DNA from: Bacteroides sp. UBA939
GTDB lineage: Bacteria; Bacteroidota; Bacteroidia; Bacteroidales; Bacteroidaceae
Length of the DNA stretch: 41,649 nucleotides
Direction of reading: 5' to 3'
NCBI RefSeq assembly: GCF_002293435.1
Contig: NZ_DBDF01000161.1
Location: 19,465 to 61,113 of the forward strand
Of the stretch, positions 16,481 to 25,700 are shown in pieces. The first letter of the stretch is position 1, and each line of letters opens with the position of its first letter. Both the position numbers and the translations under genes were made by a program. The notes below the pieces were generated by a model, which saw only the letters and a list, made by a program, of their open reading frames with translations, made no database searches and was not told the DNA's origin.

Positions 16481-17665
16481 TTATTCGAAATCTTCGTATA
16501 GCAAATACTTTTTACGCATAGCTTTGTATTCCGCCAATTCCTCCTTCCAGCTGTCACGTATTTGTTCTTCAGTCCAGCCTTCCAACATTTGTTTTCTCAG
16601 CTTATCGGTTCCTGCCAGCTTATCAAAGAATTCGGGACGGGCGAAGAACTTATCCGGGCTTTTCTTATAGAAATCCAATACGTATTTTAATGTGAATTTT
16701 ATGCTATCGGCATCGAGGCTACGCAAGTCTACACCATAGCACAACTTACCTTGTTGTTCTACATGAAGCGCCATACCTTCCTTTGATCCCGGAGTAAATG
16801 TAAAATCACCAAATGATGGGTCAGAATAACCAATCACCTGGAAAGGGAAATCCGTACCTCTACCTATACTGCAATCCGTACCTTCGAAAAGACAAAGTAA
16901 TGGGAATAAACGTACCGACAAATGATTAGGTAAACTCGGCGATGGTATTACGGGCAGCTCGTATCTTGACTTATGAGTATAGTTTTTCAATGGAATGACA
17001 GTCAGTTCACTCTTTTTCCCATCTTTGAGCCAACCTTCTCCATTGATCATCTGAGCCAGTTCACCTATGGTTAGTCCGTGTATCATGGCCACTTTGTGGT
17101 AACTGATGTTTGATTTGAACTTATCATCTTTGCGTACAGGACCATCGACTTGTTCTCCATTAGGATTTGGACGGTCAAGTACCATTACCGGACGATTATT
17201 GTCGGCGCATAATTGCATTACATTATGCATTCCGACAACATAAGTATAGAAACGAGCTCCAACATCCTGTATATCAAAAATCATAATATCAACCGAACTA
17301 ACCAAAGAGTCTGCCTGGTGATTCTCTCCATAAAGGGAATATAAAGGTAAACCGGTTTGCGCATCAACATCATTATTCACATCTTCTCCCCGTTCAATGG
17401 TTCCTCGAAAGCCATGTTCAGGTATAAACGCAAACTTTAAATCAACACCATTTTCCAATAGAATATCAACCAAATGTTTATCGCCGGCAATAGTTGTCTG
17501 ATTAGCCATCAATCCTACTTTTTTGCCTTTCAACATAGGCAGGTAGACATCAAGTTGTTCTGCACCCGTAAGTATCTTTTCAGACTCGGATACTGCTTGC
17601 TTTCCTTTACAACCGGAACCTAACATTCCAATTATTACAAATAAAATAAATGCATTCTTTTTCAT
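16481..17665 (-). CDS. DUF1343 lipoprotein, NamZ-type exo-N-acetylmuramidase family
   Basis: This family includes NamZ, which removes terminal N-acetylmuramic acid from peptidoglycan fragments. From the ATG at 17665 the protein has 394 residues. The signal ends in lipobox GSGC with Cys19. Family motifs are VGLMANQTTI, FIPEHGFRGTIERGED, LPLYSLYGE, MIFDIQDVGARFYTYV, MVLDRPNPNGEQVDGP and LFEGTDCSIGRGTDFPFQVIG. A longer frame starts at 17782, but its first 39 residues are not signal-like, so it is rejected. It stands alone beside the insertion sequence. Muramidase activity is inferred from the family. Confidence 0.9.
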   Translation of the reverse strand: MKKNAFILFVIIGMLGSGCKGKQAVSESEKILTGAEQLDVYLPMLKGKKVGLMANQTTIAGDKHLVDILLENGVDLKFAFIPEHGFRGTIERGEDVNNDVDAQTGLPLYSLYGENHQADSLVSSVDIMIFDIQDVGARFYTYVVGMHNVMQLCADNNRPVMVLDRPNPNGEQVDGPVRKDDKFKSNISYHKVAMIHGLTIGELAQMINGEGWLKDGKKSELTVIPLKNYTHKSRYELPVIPSPSLPNHLSVRLFPLLCLFEGTDCSIGRGTDFPFQVIGYSDPSFGDFTFTPGSKEGMALHVEQQGKLCYGVDLRSLDADSIKFTLKYVLDFYKKSPDKFFARPEFFDKLAGTDKLRKQMLEGWTEEQIRDSWKEELAEYKAMRKKYLLYEDFE

Positions 17666-18065
17666 GGTAATTTGGATATTTATATAATTAATACAATATG
17701 TTTCAATGCTTTTAGCCACAATCAGCATATAAAGCAAAAGAGATGTGGGAATTCTTTCTGACCCTGATATAGTGCTGTACAAATATGTATTTATTTTCTT
17801 TAAACCCCTGCAAAGCTTCGGTATATTTAATATTTAATAGTATAATTTTTATTATTTAATTATTAAATCTACTTATTCCTGAATTGCTAAATAGATTCGG
17901 AATGAGTTGATTAATAACGATTTATGCTAAAAACACCACTTCAGACAAATGCAAATTATTAGATATAATACCCAAAATAACAAAATTAGTACTTATAATA
18001 TTAAAAATAAAGATTATCTTTGGTGCAATCATCATTTCACTTACTTATAGAATACTATTTATTAC
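17666..18065. other. AT-rich intergenic region with an orphaned -7 box
   Basis: This stretch of 400 bp is very AT-rich and contains no credible gene. It should hold the promoter of the DUF1343 gene (CATATTTG on the minus strand near 17789-17796 is only a weak match). On the plus strand it holds a perfect -7 box (18015-18022) that points into the insertion sequence, probably the former promoter of the broken receptor gene. Confidence 0.5.
18015..18022 (+). promoter_or_regulatory. Orphaned -7 box upstream of the insertion sequence
   Basis: The plus strand reads TATCTTTG, matching TAnnTTTG. No good -33 box is seen. It lies 43 bp before the left end of the insertion sequence and points toward the receptor remnant on the far side. 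Confidence 0.45.
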
Positions 18066-19376
18066 TGATGCGTTAAATATCAAATAAATTTAGTTCTTTG
18101 AAATTTTGGTTTTGATTGAGTGATTCTCTGGTAGGCTTTTCTAATAACTCTCGGATATTAATCTTCTCAAGAGCGGAAACACCTAACAATATTGCTACTT
18201 CCGATATTGAATATGAAGTGTTGCATGACACCTTAATTCTTGCTACGAGAAGATAAGTACAGATAGCCGCCCACAAGTGTGTCTTAACCGCATTCTCTGA
18301 ATGTCCCCACAAGGTTTTGATGGTCAGATTCCCCTTTATCCATTTGAAAAAGGTCTCTATTTGCCATCTATTCCTGTAGATATTGGCAACTTCCAGGGCG
18401 CTTATCTCGAAATGGTTTGTGATGAACTCAAGTTCTTCCTCTTTTTCGGAGTCATAGAACTTCACCAACCTGAAAGCTTCCGGGTAATACTTCTTGGGGT
18501 GATATCCCATTAGCTTGATGGTATGGTCACTTCGGAGTCCGGTCATCTCATCAATGTTGTAGTTGGTATCGACAACCTCGTACTTCATGTTCCTTTTGGC
18601 TCTCGTAATGAAGTAAGCATTGTTCTTATGAATACGATAGAGAGCTTCAAAATCCACATATGCTTTATCCATTGCATATATAGCCCAAGGAATGATTTCT
18701 ATAATATCCAAGACATTGCTGTCATGCCACTTGCCGTGAGTTACGTGAATGAAGGCCGGAATGCTACCTCGCAAATCAAGAAGAGTGTGCATCTTCACAG
18801 CTCCCCGTTCATATTTGCCATATGCCCAGGACATCAGTTTGATGCTACAAGATATCGTTGTAGAGTCCAATGCAAATATATCCCAATCGGGTAGCCAGAC
18901 ACCGGGAATATGCTCTCTGGCGTATTTAGATCTGACAATACTAATCAGAAGATGCCCCAATTCTTCAAAGATACGATAATCCCGTCTTTCTCCTGCTCTT
19001 GAAAGTGAAGACTCATTTACGGTTTGACCGAAGCCAAGATGGTAGAGGCTTTTCTCATGAGCACTAAGGCAAAGGCATATATCCCGAAGAGAATTGCAGG
19101 CTGTTAACTGCCCGAAGACAAGATGAAGCAGATGGTTATAACTCGTTAAGTGACGGTAGCGATAATCGCCCTTATACTTCTCGATAATCTTACTAAACTC
19201 ATACTTGGGAAGATAACCTATAACCTGAGCAAAGACAAACTTACCTTTATTCATAATCTTGCAGCATTATTAAGCAGCAAAATTAAGCACTCAAATCAAA
19301 TCAAAAAAACAAAGATCTATTGTAAAATGCTATATATAAACAAGTTAATAACTAATGATGCGAAGTTAACGCATCA
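18066..19376 (-). mobile_element. IS4-family insertion sequence, about 1.3 kb
   Basis: Perfect 11-bp terminal inverted repeats bound the element: TGATGCGTTAA at 18066-18076 and its complement at 19366-19376. Including one mismatch, the symmetry extends about 5 bp further outward (ATTA on the left, TAAT on the right). Inside is one transposase gene filling almost the whole element. I could not find a convincing target-site duplication. The exact ends are therefore uncertain by a few bases. Confidence 0.85.
18073..19254 (-). CDS. IS4-family transposase (DDE, N-terminal DUF4372-like)
   Basis: This protein of 393 residues catalyses cut-and-paste transposition of its own element. The N-terminus (residues 1-75) resembles DUF4372 of Bacteroidetes IS4 transposases. 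The DDE residues are readable: Asp130 in DIFALDSTTIS, Asp196 in AIYAMDKAYVD, and Glu300 within the IS4 signature Y-x2-R-x3-E-x6-K (Tyr293, Arg296, Glu300, Lys307). The frame is intact and ends inside the left inverted repeat, so the element may be active. The leader upstream of the ATG (19255-19376) is AT-rich. Confidence 0.95.
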   Translation of the reverse strand: MNKGKFVFAQVIGYLPKYEFSKIIEKYKGDYRYRHLTSYNHLLHLVFGQLTACNSLRDICLCLSAHEKSLYHLGFGQTVNESSLSRAGERRDYRIFEELGHLLISIVRSKYAREHIPGVWLPDWDIFALDSTTISCSIKLMSWAYGKYERGAVKMHTLLDLRGSIPAFIHVTHGKWHDSNVLDIIEIIPWAIYAMDKAYVDFEALYRIHKNNAYFITRAKRNMKYEVVDTNYNIDEMTGLRSDHTIKLMGYHPKKYYPEAFRLVKFYDSEKEEELEFITNHFEISALEVANIYRNRWQIETFFKWIKGNLTIKTLWGHSENAVKTHLWAAICTYLLVARIKVSCNTSYSISEVAILLGVSALEKINIRELLEKPTRESLNQNQNFKELNLFDI

Positions 19377-19745
19377 CTAATATATGGAATATACAAGAGA
19401 TGGTCGGTTGGGCTTGATGGATATACCAGATGGAATGATTTTCAAGCTGAAACACAAATCTTGGGAGAGAAATTTCATACTTTGGGTGCGAAATACACCA
19501 CTCCAAAATGGAGTGTAGGCCTAAGAACATTCACTCCTTTTTCAAAATATTACGATCAGAAGGTTATTATTAATAAATCCCAATTACTACCAAGTACATC
19601 ACATGTTTATACCGACAATATGAGAGGGGCTTTCATTCTTACATTCTCAGCCAATATAAACTTTGGCCGACAGTTTAAAGCAGGAAATAAACGCCTTAAC
19701 AATGATGATTCTGATGCGGGGATTATGTCGGGGAGCAAAGAATAA
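19377..19745 (+). pseudogene. 3' remnant of an outer-membrane beta-barrel (TonB-dependent receptor type) gene
   Basis: A plus-strand frame is open from inside the right end of the insertion sequence to a TAA at 19743-19745. About 120 codons remain. The translation shows alternating barrel strands (YKRWSVGLDGYTRWND, KWSVGLRTFTPFSK) and ends with FILTFSANINFGRQFKAGNK followed by NDDSDAGIMSG. That tail is typical of the last strand and post-barrel tail of Bacteroides outer-membrane beta-barrel/TonB-receptor-like proteins. The signal peptide, plug and most of the barrel are missing and are not found on the other side of the element. The gene is therefore dead, probably through an insertion-linked deletion. 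Confidence 0.75.
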
Positions 19746-19873
19746 GTAGTAAGTAGTAAGTAGTTAGTAGTTAGTAGTTAGTAGTTAGTAGTTAGTAGTT
19801 AGTAGTTAGTAGTCTTGCTTATATCTTAAGTAGCTTTAACTACTTGCTACTTGCTACTTACTACTTACTACTA
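19743..19873. repeat. 7-bp tandem repeat array with an inverted partner array
   Basis: Three TAAGTAG units and seven TTAGTAG units run from 19743 to 19812 (10 units, 70 bp). After a 27-bp gap, the complementary array CTACTTG, CTACTTG, CTACTTA, CTACTTA and a partial unit covers 19840-19873. The two arms can pair in several registers, forming a long slipped hairpin. The first unit overlaps the TAA of the receptor remnant. It could work as a terminator for that gene and insulates the Lnb gene downstream. Confidence 0.85.
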
Positions 19874-19935
19874 CAGCATCAACAATGCAGCCTAATTTAT
19901 TCAACAGAATTGGGGTAATTCTGATTAGTAAACAT

Positions 19936-19943
19936 TATCTTTG
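19936..19943 (+). promoter_or_regulatory. -7 box of the Lnb-like gene
   Basis: The plus strand reads TATCTTTG, a perfect match to TAnnTTTG. A TTG lies 23 nt upstream (19910-19912), slightly far. The box ends 7 nt before the ATG at 19951, so the transcript would be nearly leaderless. Confidence 0.6.
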
Positions 19944-19950
19944 CACCGAA

Positions 19951-21156
19951 ATGAAACGAATCATCCTTTTATTAATAATAGGTGTATTTTGCGCCTCTGC
20001 TCTGAAGGCGCAACCCAATGACTCCATCCGCATCAGCCTGCTGACGTGTGATTCCGGAGAAGAAATATATTCCCTCTTCGGACACACTGCCATCCGCTAT
20101 GAAAATCCGGAAAGAGGCATTGATGCAGTATTCAATTATGGAATATTCAGTTTTAATACTCCCAACTTTATCCTGCGTTTTGCTTTGGGTGAAACGGATT
20201 ACCAACTGGGAGTTAACAGCTACGAACGCTTCTCTTCCGAATATGCCTACTACGGACGTGACGTATGGCAACAAAACCTCAATCTCAATCCCGGGGAAAA
20301 GGAACGGCTTGTCAGTCTGCTGGAGGAAAATTATCAGCCGGAAAATCGTATATACCGTTACAATTTCTTTTATGACAACTGCGCAACCCGTCCGCGCGAC
20401 CAGATAGAGAACGCTATAAACGGCACTTTGCAATATGCGGACAATATGACAGACTCCAATATGGGAATAAGTTTCAGGGACATCATCCATCAATACACGA
20501 AAGGTCATCCTTGGTCGCGCTTTGGTATTGACCTCTGCATAGGTAGCGAGGCAGACCGCCCCATAAACCGCAGACAGATGATGTTTGCTCCTTTCTATGT
20601 AAAGGATTTCTTTGATAAAGCAGAAATAATAGACAATGAGGGAAATAGAAGGCCTCTTGTACGGGACGAGGAAAAAATAGTAAACGTAGAATTCCGTGCA
20701 GAAAACGCAACTTCAGAAGGCATTACCCCCATGCAAGCCGCCTTGCTTCTTTTTATGGTAGTAGTTGCCGCAACGATTTATGGCATCAAACACCGGAAAA
20801 GTTTATGGGGAATAGATTTGTTCCTGTTTTTTGCCGCAGGAGTAGCCGGGTGTATTCTTGCCTTTCTTGCCGTTTTCTCCCAACATCCGGCTGTAAGTTC
20901 CAACTATTTACTTTTCGTATTCCATCCTTTACACTTATTTTGCCTTCCGTGGATGATAAACAAGGTAAGGAAACAGCGAAAAAGCAAATACATGATATTA
21001 AACTGCATTGTTTTAACACTTTTTATACTGCTTTGGGCGATAATACCACAAAGATTCGACTTAGCTGTATTACCTTTGGCACTCTGTTTGTTGATACGTT
21101 CAGCAAGCAACCTCATTCTGACATACAAAAAGAGGGTTGACCCCAAAAAGAGATAA
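19951..21156 (+). CDS. lnb: Probable lipoprotein N-acyltransferase Lnb (DUF4105)
   Basis: Lnb adds the third acyl chain to the N-terminal Cys of lipoproteins in Bacteroides, which lack Lnt. From the ATG at 19951 the protein has 401 residues; 22 upstream in-frame codons have no signal character. A signal segment (residues 1-20) leads into the periplasmic DUF4105 domain (25-220), with the conserved His of SLFGHTAIRY (His45) and Cys of YDNCATRPRD (Cys144), a likely thiol-type catalytic pair. Five membrane helices follow (about 259-279, 288-311, 316-338, 346-364, 366-391), matching the Lnb layout. DUF4105 also has paralogues of unproven function. Its stop abuts the next ATG (TAAATG). Confidence 0.8.
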   Translation: MKRIILLLIIGVFCASALKAQPNDSIRISLLTCDSGEEIYSLFGHTAIRYENPERGIDAVFNYGIFSFNTPNFILRFALGETDYQLGVNSYERFSSEYAYYGRDVWQQNLNLNPGEKERLVSLLEENYQPENRIYRYNFFYDNCATRPRDQIENAINGTLQYADNMTDSNMGISFRDIIHQYTKGHPWSRFGIDLCIGSEADRPINRRQMMFAPFYVKDFFDKAEIIDNEGNRRPLVRDEEKIVNVEFRAENATSEGITPMQAALLLFMVVVAATIYGIKHRKSLWGIDLFLFFAAGVAGCILAFLAVFSQHPAVSSNYLLFVFHPLHLFCLPWMINKVRKQRKSKYMILNCIVLTLFILLWAIIPQRFDLAVLPLALCLLIRSASNLILTYKKRVDPKKR

Positions 21157-22725
21157 ATGAAAAAGGGACTGATAACTTCCATACTCGCACTGACTTTTAC
21201 CGGTCTGCAAGCGCAATCACTGCCTGCCACCCCTAAACTGGTGGTAACGCTCACGATTGACCAACTGCGTACGGACTATATGGAAGCATTTTCTTCCCTT
21301 TATGGAGAAAAAGGATTCAAAAGACTGATGCGCGAAGGAAAGGTATTCTGCCAAACGGAATTTCCTTTCAACGACATAGATCGTGCCTCTGCCATCGCCG
21401 CTATTTACACCGGTACAACACCCTCCATGAACGGCATCATCGCCCGGCATTGGATGGATGTAAGCACCTTACGGTCGGTGAATTGCGTAGACGATTCCGC
21501 TTTCATGGGCAATTACACCGATGAAAGTTCTTCTCCCTCCCAACTGCTCACCTCAACCATAACCGACGAACTTAAAATCACCACCCGGAACAAAGGATTA
21601 GTATATGCCATCGCCCCTACACGCGATGCCGCCATCCTCGCCGCCGGACATTCGGGAAACGGCGCTTTCTGGTTAAACGAAAGTACCGGAAAATGGTGTA
21701 GCACTACTTATTACAGCGAATTTCCGTGGTGGGTAAACCAATATAACGACAGCCGGTCTCCCGATTATCGCATTCGCGATATGGTGTGGGAGCCGATACA
21801 CCCCATTACGAGTTATACTTTTCTGCCGGAATGGCGAGATCAGCCTTTTAAATACAAGTTTGACAGTGAACGCCTCAACAAGTTCCGCCGCCTGATAGCC
21901 AGCCCATTTATCAATGATGAGGTAAACCTGCTGACAGAGGAACTTTTAGGCAAAAGCACCATCGGCAAAGATAATGTACCCGACATACTGGCATTAACCT
22001 ATTATGCCGGAAACTACAACCACAAGAGTACGCAGGAATGTGCTATGGAGATGCAGGATACATACGTGCGCCTTGACCGCAGCATTGCTTCCCTGCTCGA
22101 CCTTATCGACCATAAAATCGGCCTGCATAATGTACTTTTCTGCATTACTTCTACCGGTTACGCAGATTCCGAAGCTCCCGACCTCGGACTGTACCGCATT
22201 CCGGGCGGTGAGTTCCACCCGAACCGTTGCTCTACCTTGCTCAATATGTACCTTATGGCTACTTATGGCGAAGGACAATATGTAGAAGCATATTATAACC
22301 GGCAAATCTATCTGAATCATAAGCTGATAGAGAACAAACAATTGGACTTGGCAGAGATACAAGACAAATCCGCCGATTTCCTGATACAATTCAGCGGTGT
22401 AAATGAGGCATATTCCGCTCATCGCTTGTTGCAAGGTCCTTGGTCGCCCCAAATTGAATTGGTTCGCAACGCTTTCCACCGAAAACATTCCGGCGACTTA
22501 CTGATTGACATACTTCCCGGATGGACTATTGTTAATGAAAATACTACCGACCACCGTGTAGTGCGTCATGCAAACATCCCCGCCCCGCTTATTCTTTTAG
22601 GTGGAGAAGTAAAGCCCGAAGTCATTCGGACTCCTGTCAATATTACCCGTATAGCGCCTACGCTAACAAGCGTGATGCGCATCCGCGCCCCCAATGCCTG
22701 CACGGCTACTTCTATATTTTTTTAA
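21157..22725 (+). CDS. Alkaline phosphatase-superfamily protein lacking metal ligands
   Basis: This protein of 522 residues has a signal peptide ending near LQAQ (residue 20). It follows the PafA-like alkaline phosphatase family closely: LVVTLTIDQLRTDYM (Asp35), GFKRLMREGKVF, IYTGTTPSMNGI, VYAIAPTRDAAILAAGHSGNGA and VRLDRSIASLLDLID. The active-site positions are altered. The segment before IYTG that should hold the nucleophile and a PGH reads NDIDRASAIAA. The D-x-x-GH metal motif reads TYYAGNYN (281-288). The ADHG motif reads TSTGYA (331-336). It is therefore probably catalytically dead. It begins directly at the Lnb stop, so the two are coupled. Confidence 0.85.
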   Translation: MKKGLITSILALTFTGLQAQSLPATPKLVVTLTIDQLRTDYMEAFSSLYGEKGFKRLMREGKVFCQTEFPFNDIDRASAIAAIYTGTTPSMNGIIARHWMDVSTLRSVNCVDDSAFMGNYTDESSSPSQLLTSTITDELKITTRNKGLVYAIAPTRDAAILAAGHSGNGAFWLNESTGKWCSTTYYSEFPWWVNQYNDSRSPDYRIRDMVWEPIHPITSYTFLPEWRDQPFKYKFDSERLNKFRRLIASPFINDEVNLLTEELLGKSTIGKDNVPDILALTYYAGNYNHKSTQECAMEMQDTYVRLDRSIASLLDLIDHKIGLHNVLFCITSTGYADSEAPDLGLYRIPGGEFHPNRCSTLLNMYLMATYGEGQYVEAYYNRQIYLNHKLIENKQLDLAEIQDKSADFLIQFSGVNEAYSAHRLLQGPWSPQIELVRNAFHRKHSGDLLIDILPGWTIVNENTTDHRVVRHANIPAPLILLGGEVKPEVIRTPVNITRIAPTLTSVMRIRAPNACTATSIFF

Positions 22726-22727
22726 TG

Positions 22728-22751
22728 TAACTTTGTATCCGGGACACAAAG
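22728..22751 (+). promoter_or_regulatory. Possible secA promoter with overlapping inverted repeat
   Basis: TAACTTTG at 22728-22735 fits TAnnTTTG and starts 2 bp after the upstream stop. CTTTGT (22731-22736) and ACAAAG (22746-22751) form an inverted repeat across the expected transcription start. No -33 box is evident. The remaining leader to secA (22752-22796) is A-rich. Confidence 0.4.
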
Positions 22752-22796
22752 TCTACTTGAATCAAACCAGTAAATAATAATAAAAATAAATATAAA

Positions 22797-25700
22797 ATGG
22801 GATTTAATGAACTTATAAGCTCGATTTTCGGCAATAAATCGACACGGGATATGAAAGAGATTCAGCCGTGGGTAAATAAAATAAAAGCTGTTTATCCGGA
22901 AATTGCCGAACTTGACAATGACGCCCTACGCGCCAAGACTGAAGAGCTGAAAGCATATATCTGCAATTCCACCACAGAAGAACGCATAAAAGTGGAAGAA
23001 TTGAAAGCGGGTATTGAAAGCATCGAACTGGAACATCGCGAAGAGGTTTTCGTACAGATAGACAAAATAGAAAAGGATATACTGGAAATCTACGAAAAAG
23101 TCCTCAATGAAATTCTGCCTGTAGCATTCTCCATTGTGAAGGAAACTGCCAAACGTTTCTCCGAAAATGAAGAAATCGTAGTAACGGCAACTGACTTTGA
23201 CCGCCACCTGGCTGCTACAAAAGACTTTGTACGCATTGAAGACGACAAGGCAATCTATCAGAACCACTGGGTAGCGGGCGGCAACGAAATAACCTGGAAC
23301 ATGATACACTATGATGTACAGTTGTTTGGCGGTGTAGTATTGCATAAAGGTAAGATTGCCGAAATGGCAACCGGTGAAGGTAAAACATTGGTAGCCACCT
23401 TGCCGGTATTCCTTAACGCTTTAACCGGAAACGGTGTACATGTGGTTACCGTGAACGACTACCTGTCAAAACGTGACTCCGAATGGATGGGACCGCTTTA
23501 TATGTTCCACGGCCTAAGCGTGGATTGCATAGACAAACACCAACCCAACTCCGATGCACGCCGCAAGGCATATCTGGCAGACATCACGTTCGGCACCAAC
23601 AATGAATTCGGTTTCGACTACCTGCGTGACAATATGGCGATCAGTCCGAAAGACCTTGTACAACGCCGGCATAATTACGCAATTGTCGATGAGGTTGACT
23701 CCGTATTGATTGACGATGCCCGTACACCATTAATCATCTCCGGTCCGGTACCTAAAGGTGAAGATCAATTGTTTGAGCAACTCCGTCCGTTGGTGGAACG
23801 CCTCGTGGAAGTACAGAAAAAACTGGCTACCCAATATCTTGCCGATGCCAAACGGCTCATTGCCTCTGACGATAAGAAAGACCAGGAAGAAGGTTTCCTT
23901 GCCTTATTCCGTAGCCACAAAGCACTACCGAAAAATAAGCCTCTGATTAAATATCTCAGCGAACAGGGCATCAAAGCCGGTATGCTGAAGACAGAGGAAA
24001 TCTACATGGAGCAGAACAACAAGCGCATGCACGAAGCAACCGATCCGCTGTACTTCGTAATTGATGAAAAACTGAACAGTGTAGACCTGACAGATAAAGG
24101 TGTGGATTTGATTACCGGCAACTCGGAAGATTCCACTCTATTCGTACTACCTGATATTGCCGCCCAACTTTCCGAATTGGAAAATGAGACTGACCTGACC
24201 GACGAACAGCGTCTGGAAAAGAAAGATGAGTTAATGACCAATTATGCCATCAAGTCCGAACGCGTACACACCATTAACCAATTGCTGAAAGCATATACCA
24301 TGTTCGAGAAAGATGATGAATACGTTGTTATCGAAGGACAGGTGAAGATTGTGGACGAACAGACCGGACGTATCATGGAAGGCCGCCGCTATTCCGATGG
24401 TTTGCACCAAGCCATTGAAGCCAAGGAACGTGTGAAAGTGGAAGCAGCCACACAGACATTCGCAACTATCACTTTGCAGAATTACTTCCGTATGTATCAC
24501 AAACTCTCCGGTATGACCGGTACGGCGGAAACGGAAGCAGGTGAATTATGGGACATTTACAAATTGGACGTTGTAGTTATTCCAACCAACCGCCCCATTG
24601 CACGCAAGGATATGAACGACCGCGTTTACAAGACCAAACGCGAAAAGTATAAAGCTGTTATCGAGGAAATCGAACAATTAGTAAAAGCCGGACGTCCTGT
24701 ACTGGTAGGTACTACATCTGTAGAAATTTCCGAGATGCTGAGCAAAATGCTTGCCATGCGTAAAATCGCACACAATGTATTGAATGCCAAACTACACCAG
24801 AAAGAAGCTGATATCGTAGCCACAGCAGGTATGAGCGGTACGGTAACCATTGCTACCAACATGGCAGGCCGTGGTACGGACATCAAACTAAGCCCGGAAG
24901 TAAAAGCCGCAGGCGGTTTGGCAATCATCGGTACCGAACGCCATGAGTCACGACGTGTAGACCGCCAGTTACGCGGACGTTCCGGCCGTCAAGGCGACCC
25001 GGGTTCTTCCGTATTCTTCGTATCTCTGGAAGACGACTTGATGCGCCTGTTCTCCTCCGACCGTATAGTGAGCGTAATGGACCGCCTCGGTTTCAAGGAA
25101 GGTGAAATGATTGAGCATAAAATGATTTCAAACTCTATTGAACGTGCACAGAAGAAGGTGGAAGAGAATAACTTCGGTATTCGTAAGCGCTTGCTGGAAT
25201 ATGACGATGTGATGAACAAACAACGCACAGTTGTCTATACCAAGCGCCGTCATGCCTTGATGGGCGAACGTATCGGAATGGACATTGTTAATATGATTTG
25301 GGATCGTTGTGCAGTCGCTATCGAAGCTCCTGACTACGAAGATTGCAAAATGAGTTTCTTACAAACCCTTGCCATGGAGATTCCTTTCTCGGAAGAACAA
25401 TTCCGTAATGAAAAGAAAGAGAAACTTGCGGAAGAAGCCTTCAGTGTAGCTATGGAACAATTCAAACGCAAGACAGAGCGCTTGGCGCAAGTTGCATATC
25501 CGGTTATCAAACAGGTGTACGAAACGCAAGGACACATGTACGAAAACATTCTTATTCCTATCACGGACGGCAAGCGTATGTACAATATCTCTTGCAGCCT
25601 GAAAGCCGCCTACGAAAGTGAGTGTAAAGAAGTAGTGAAGGCTTTCGAGAAGTCTATCCTATTGCACGTCATCGACGAATCGTGGAAAGAGAACCTCCGT

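Noticed and set aside
17666..17782. Upstream extension of the DUF1343 gene
   Set aside because: The extra 39 residues would bury the lipoprotein signal that starts at 17665.
18060..19390. Target-site duplication of the insertion sequence
   Set aside because: The flanks (ATTAC on the left, CTAAT on the right) are inverted rather than direct repeats, and no longer direct match was found.
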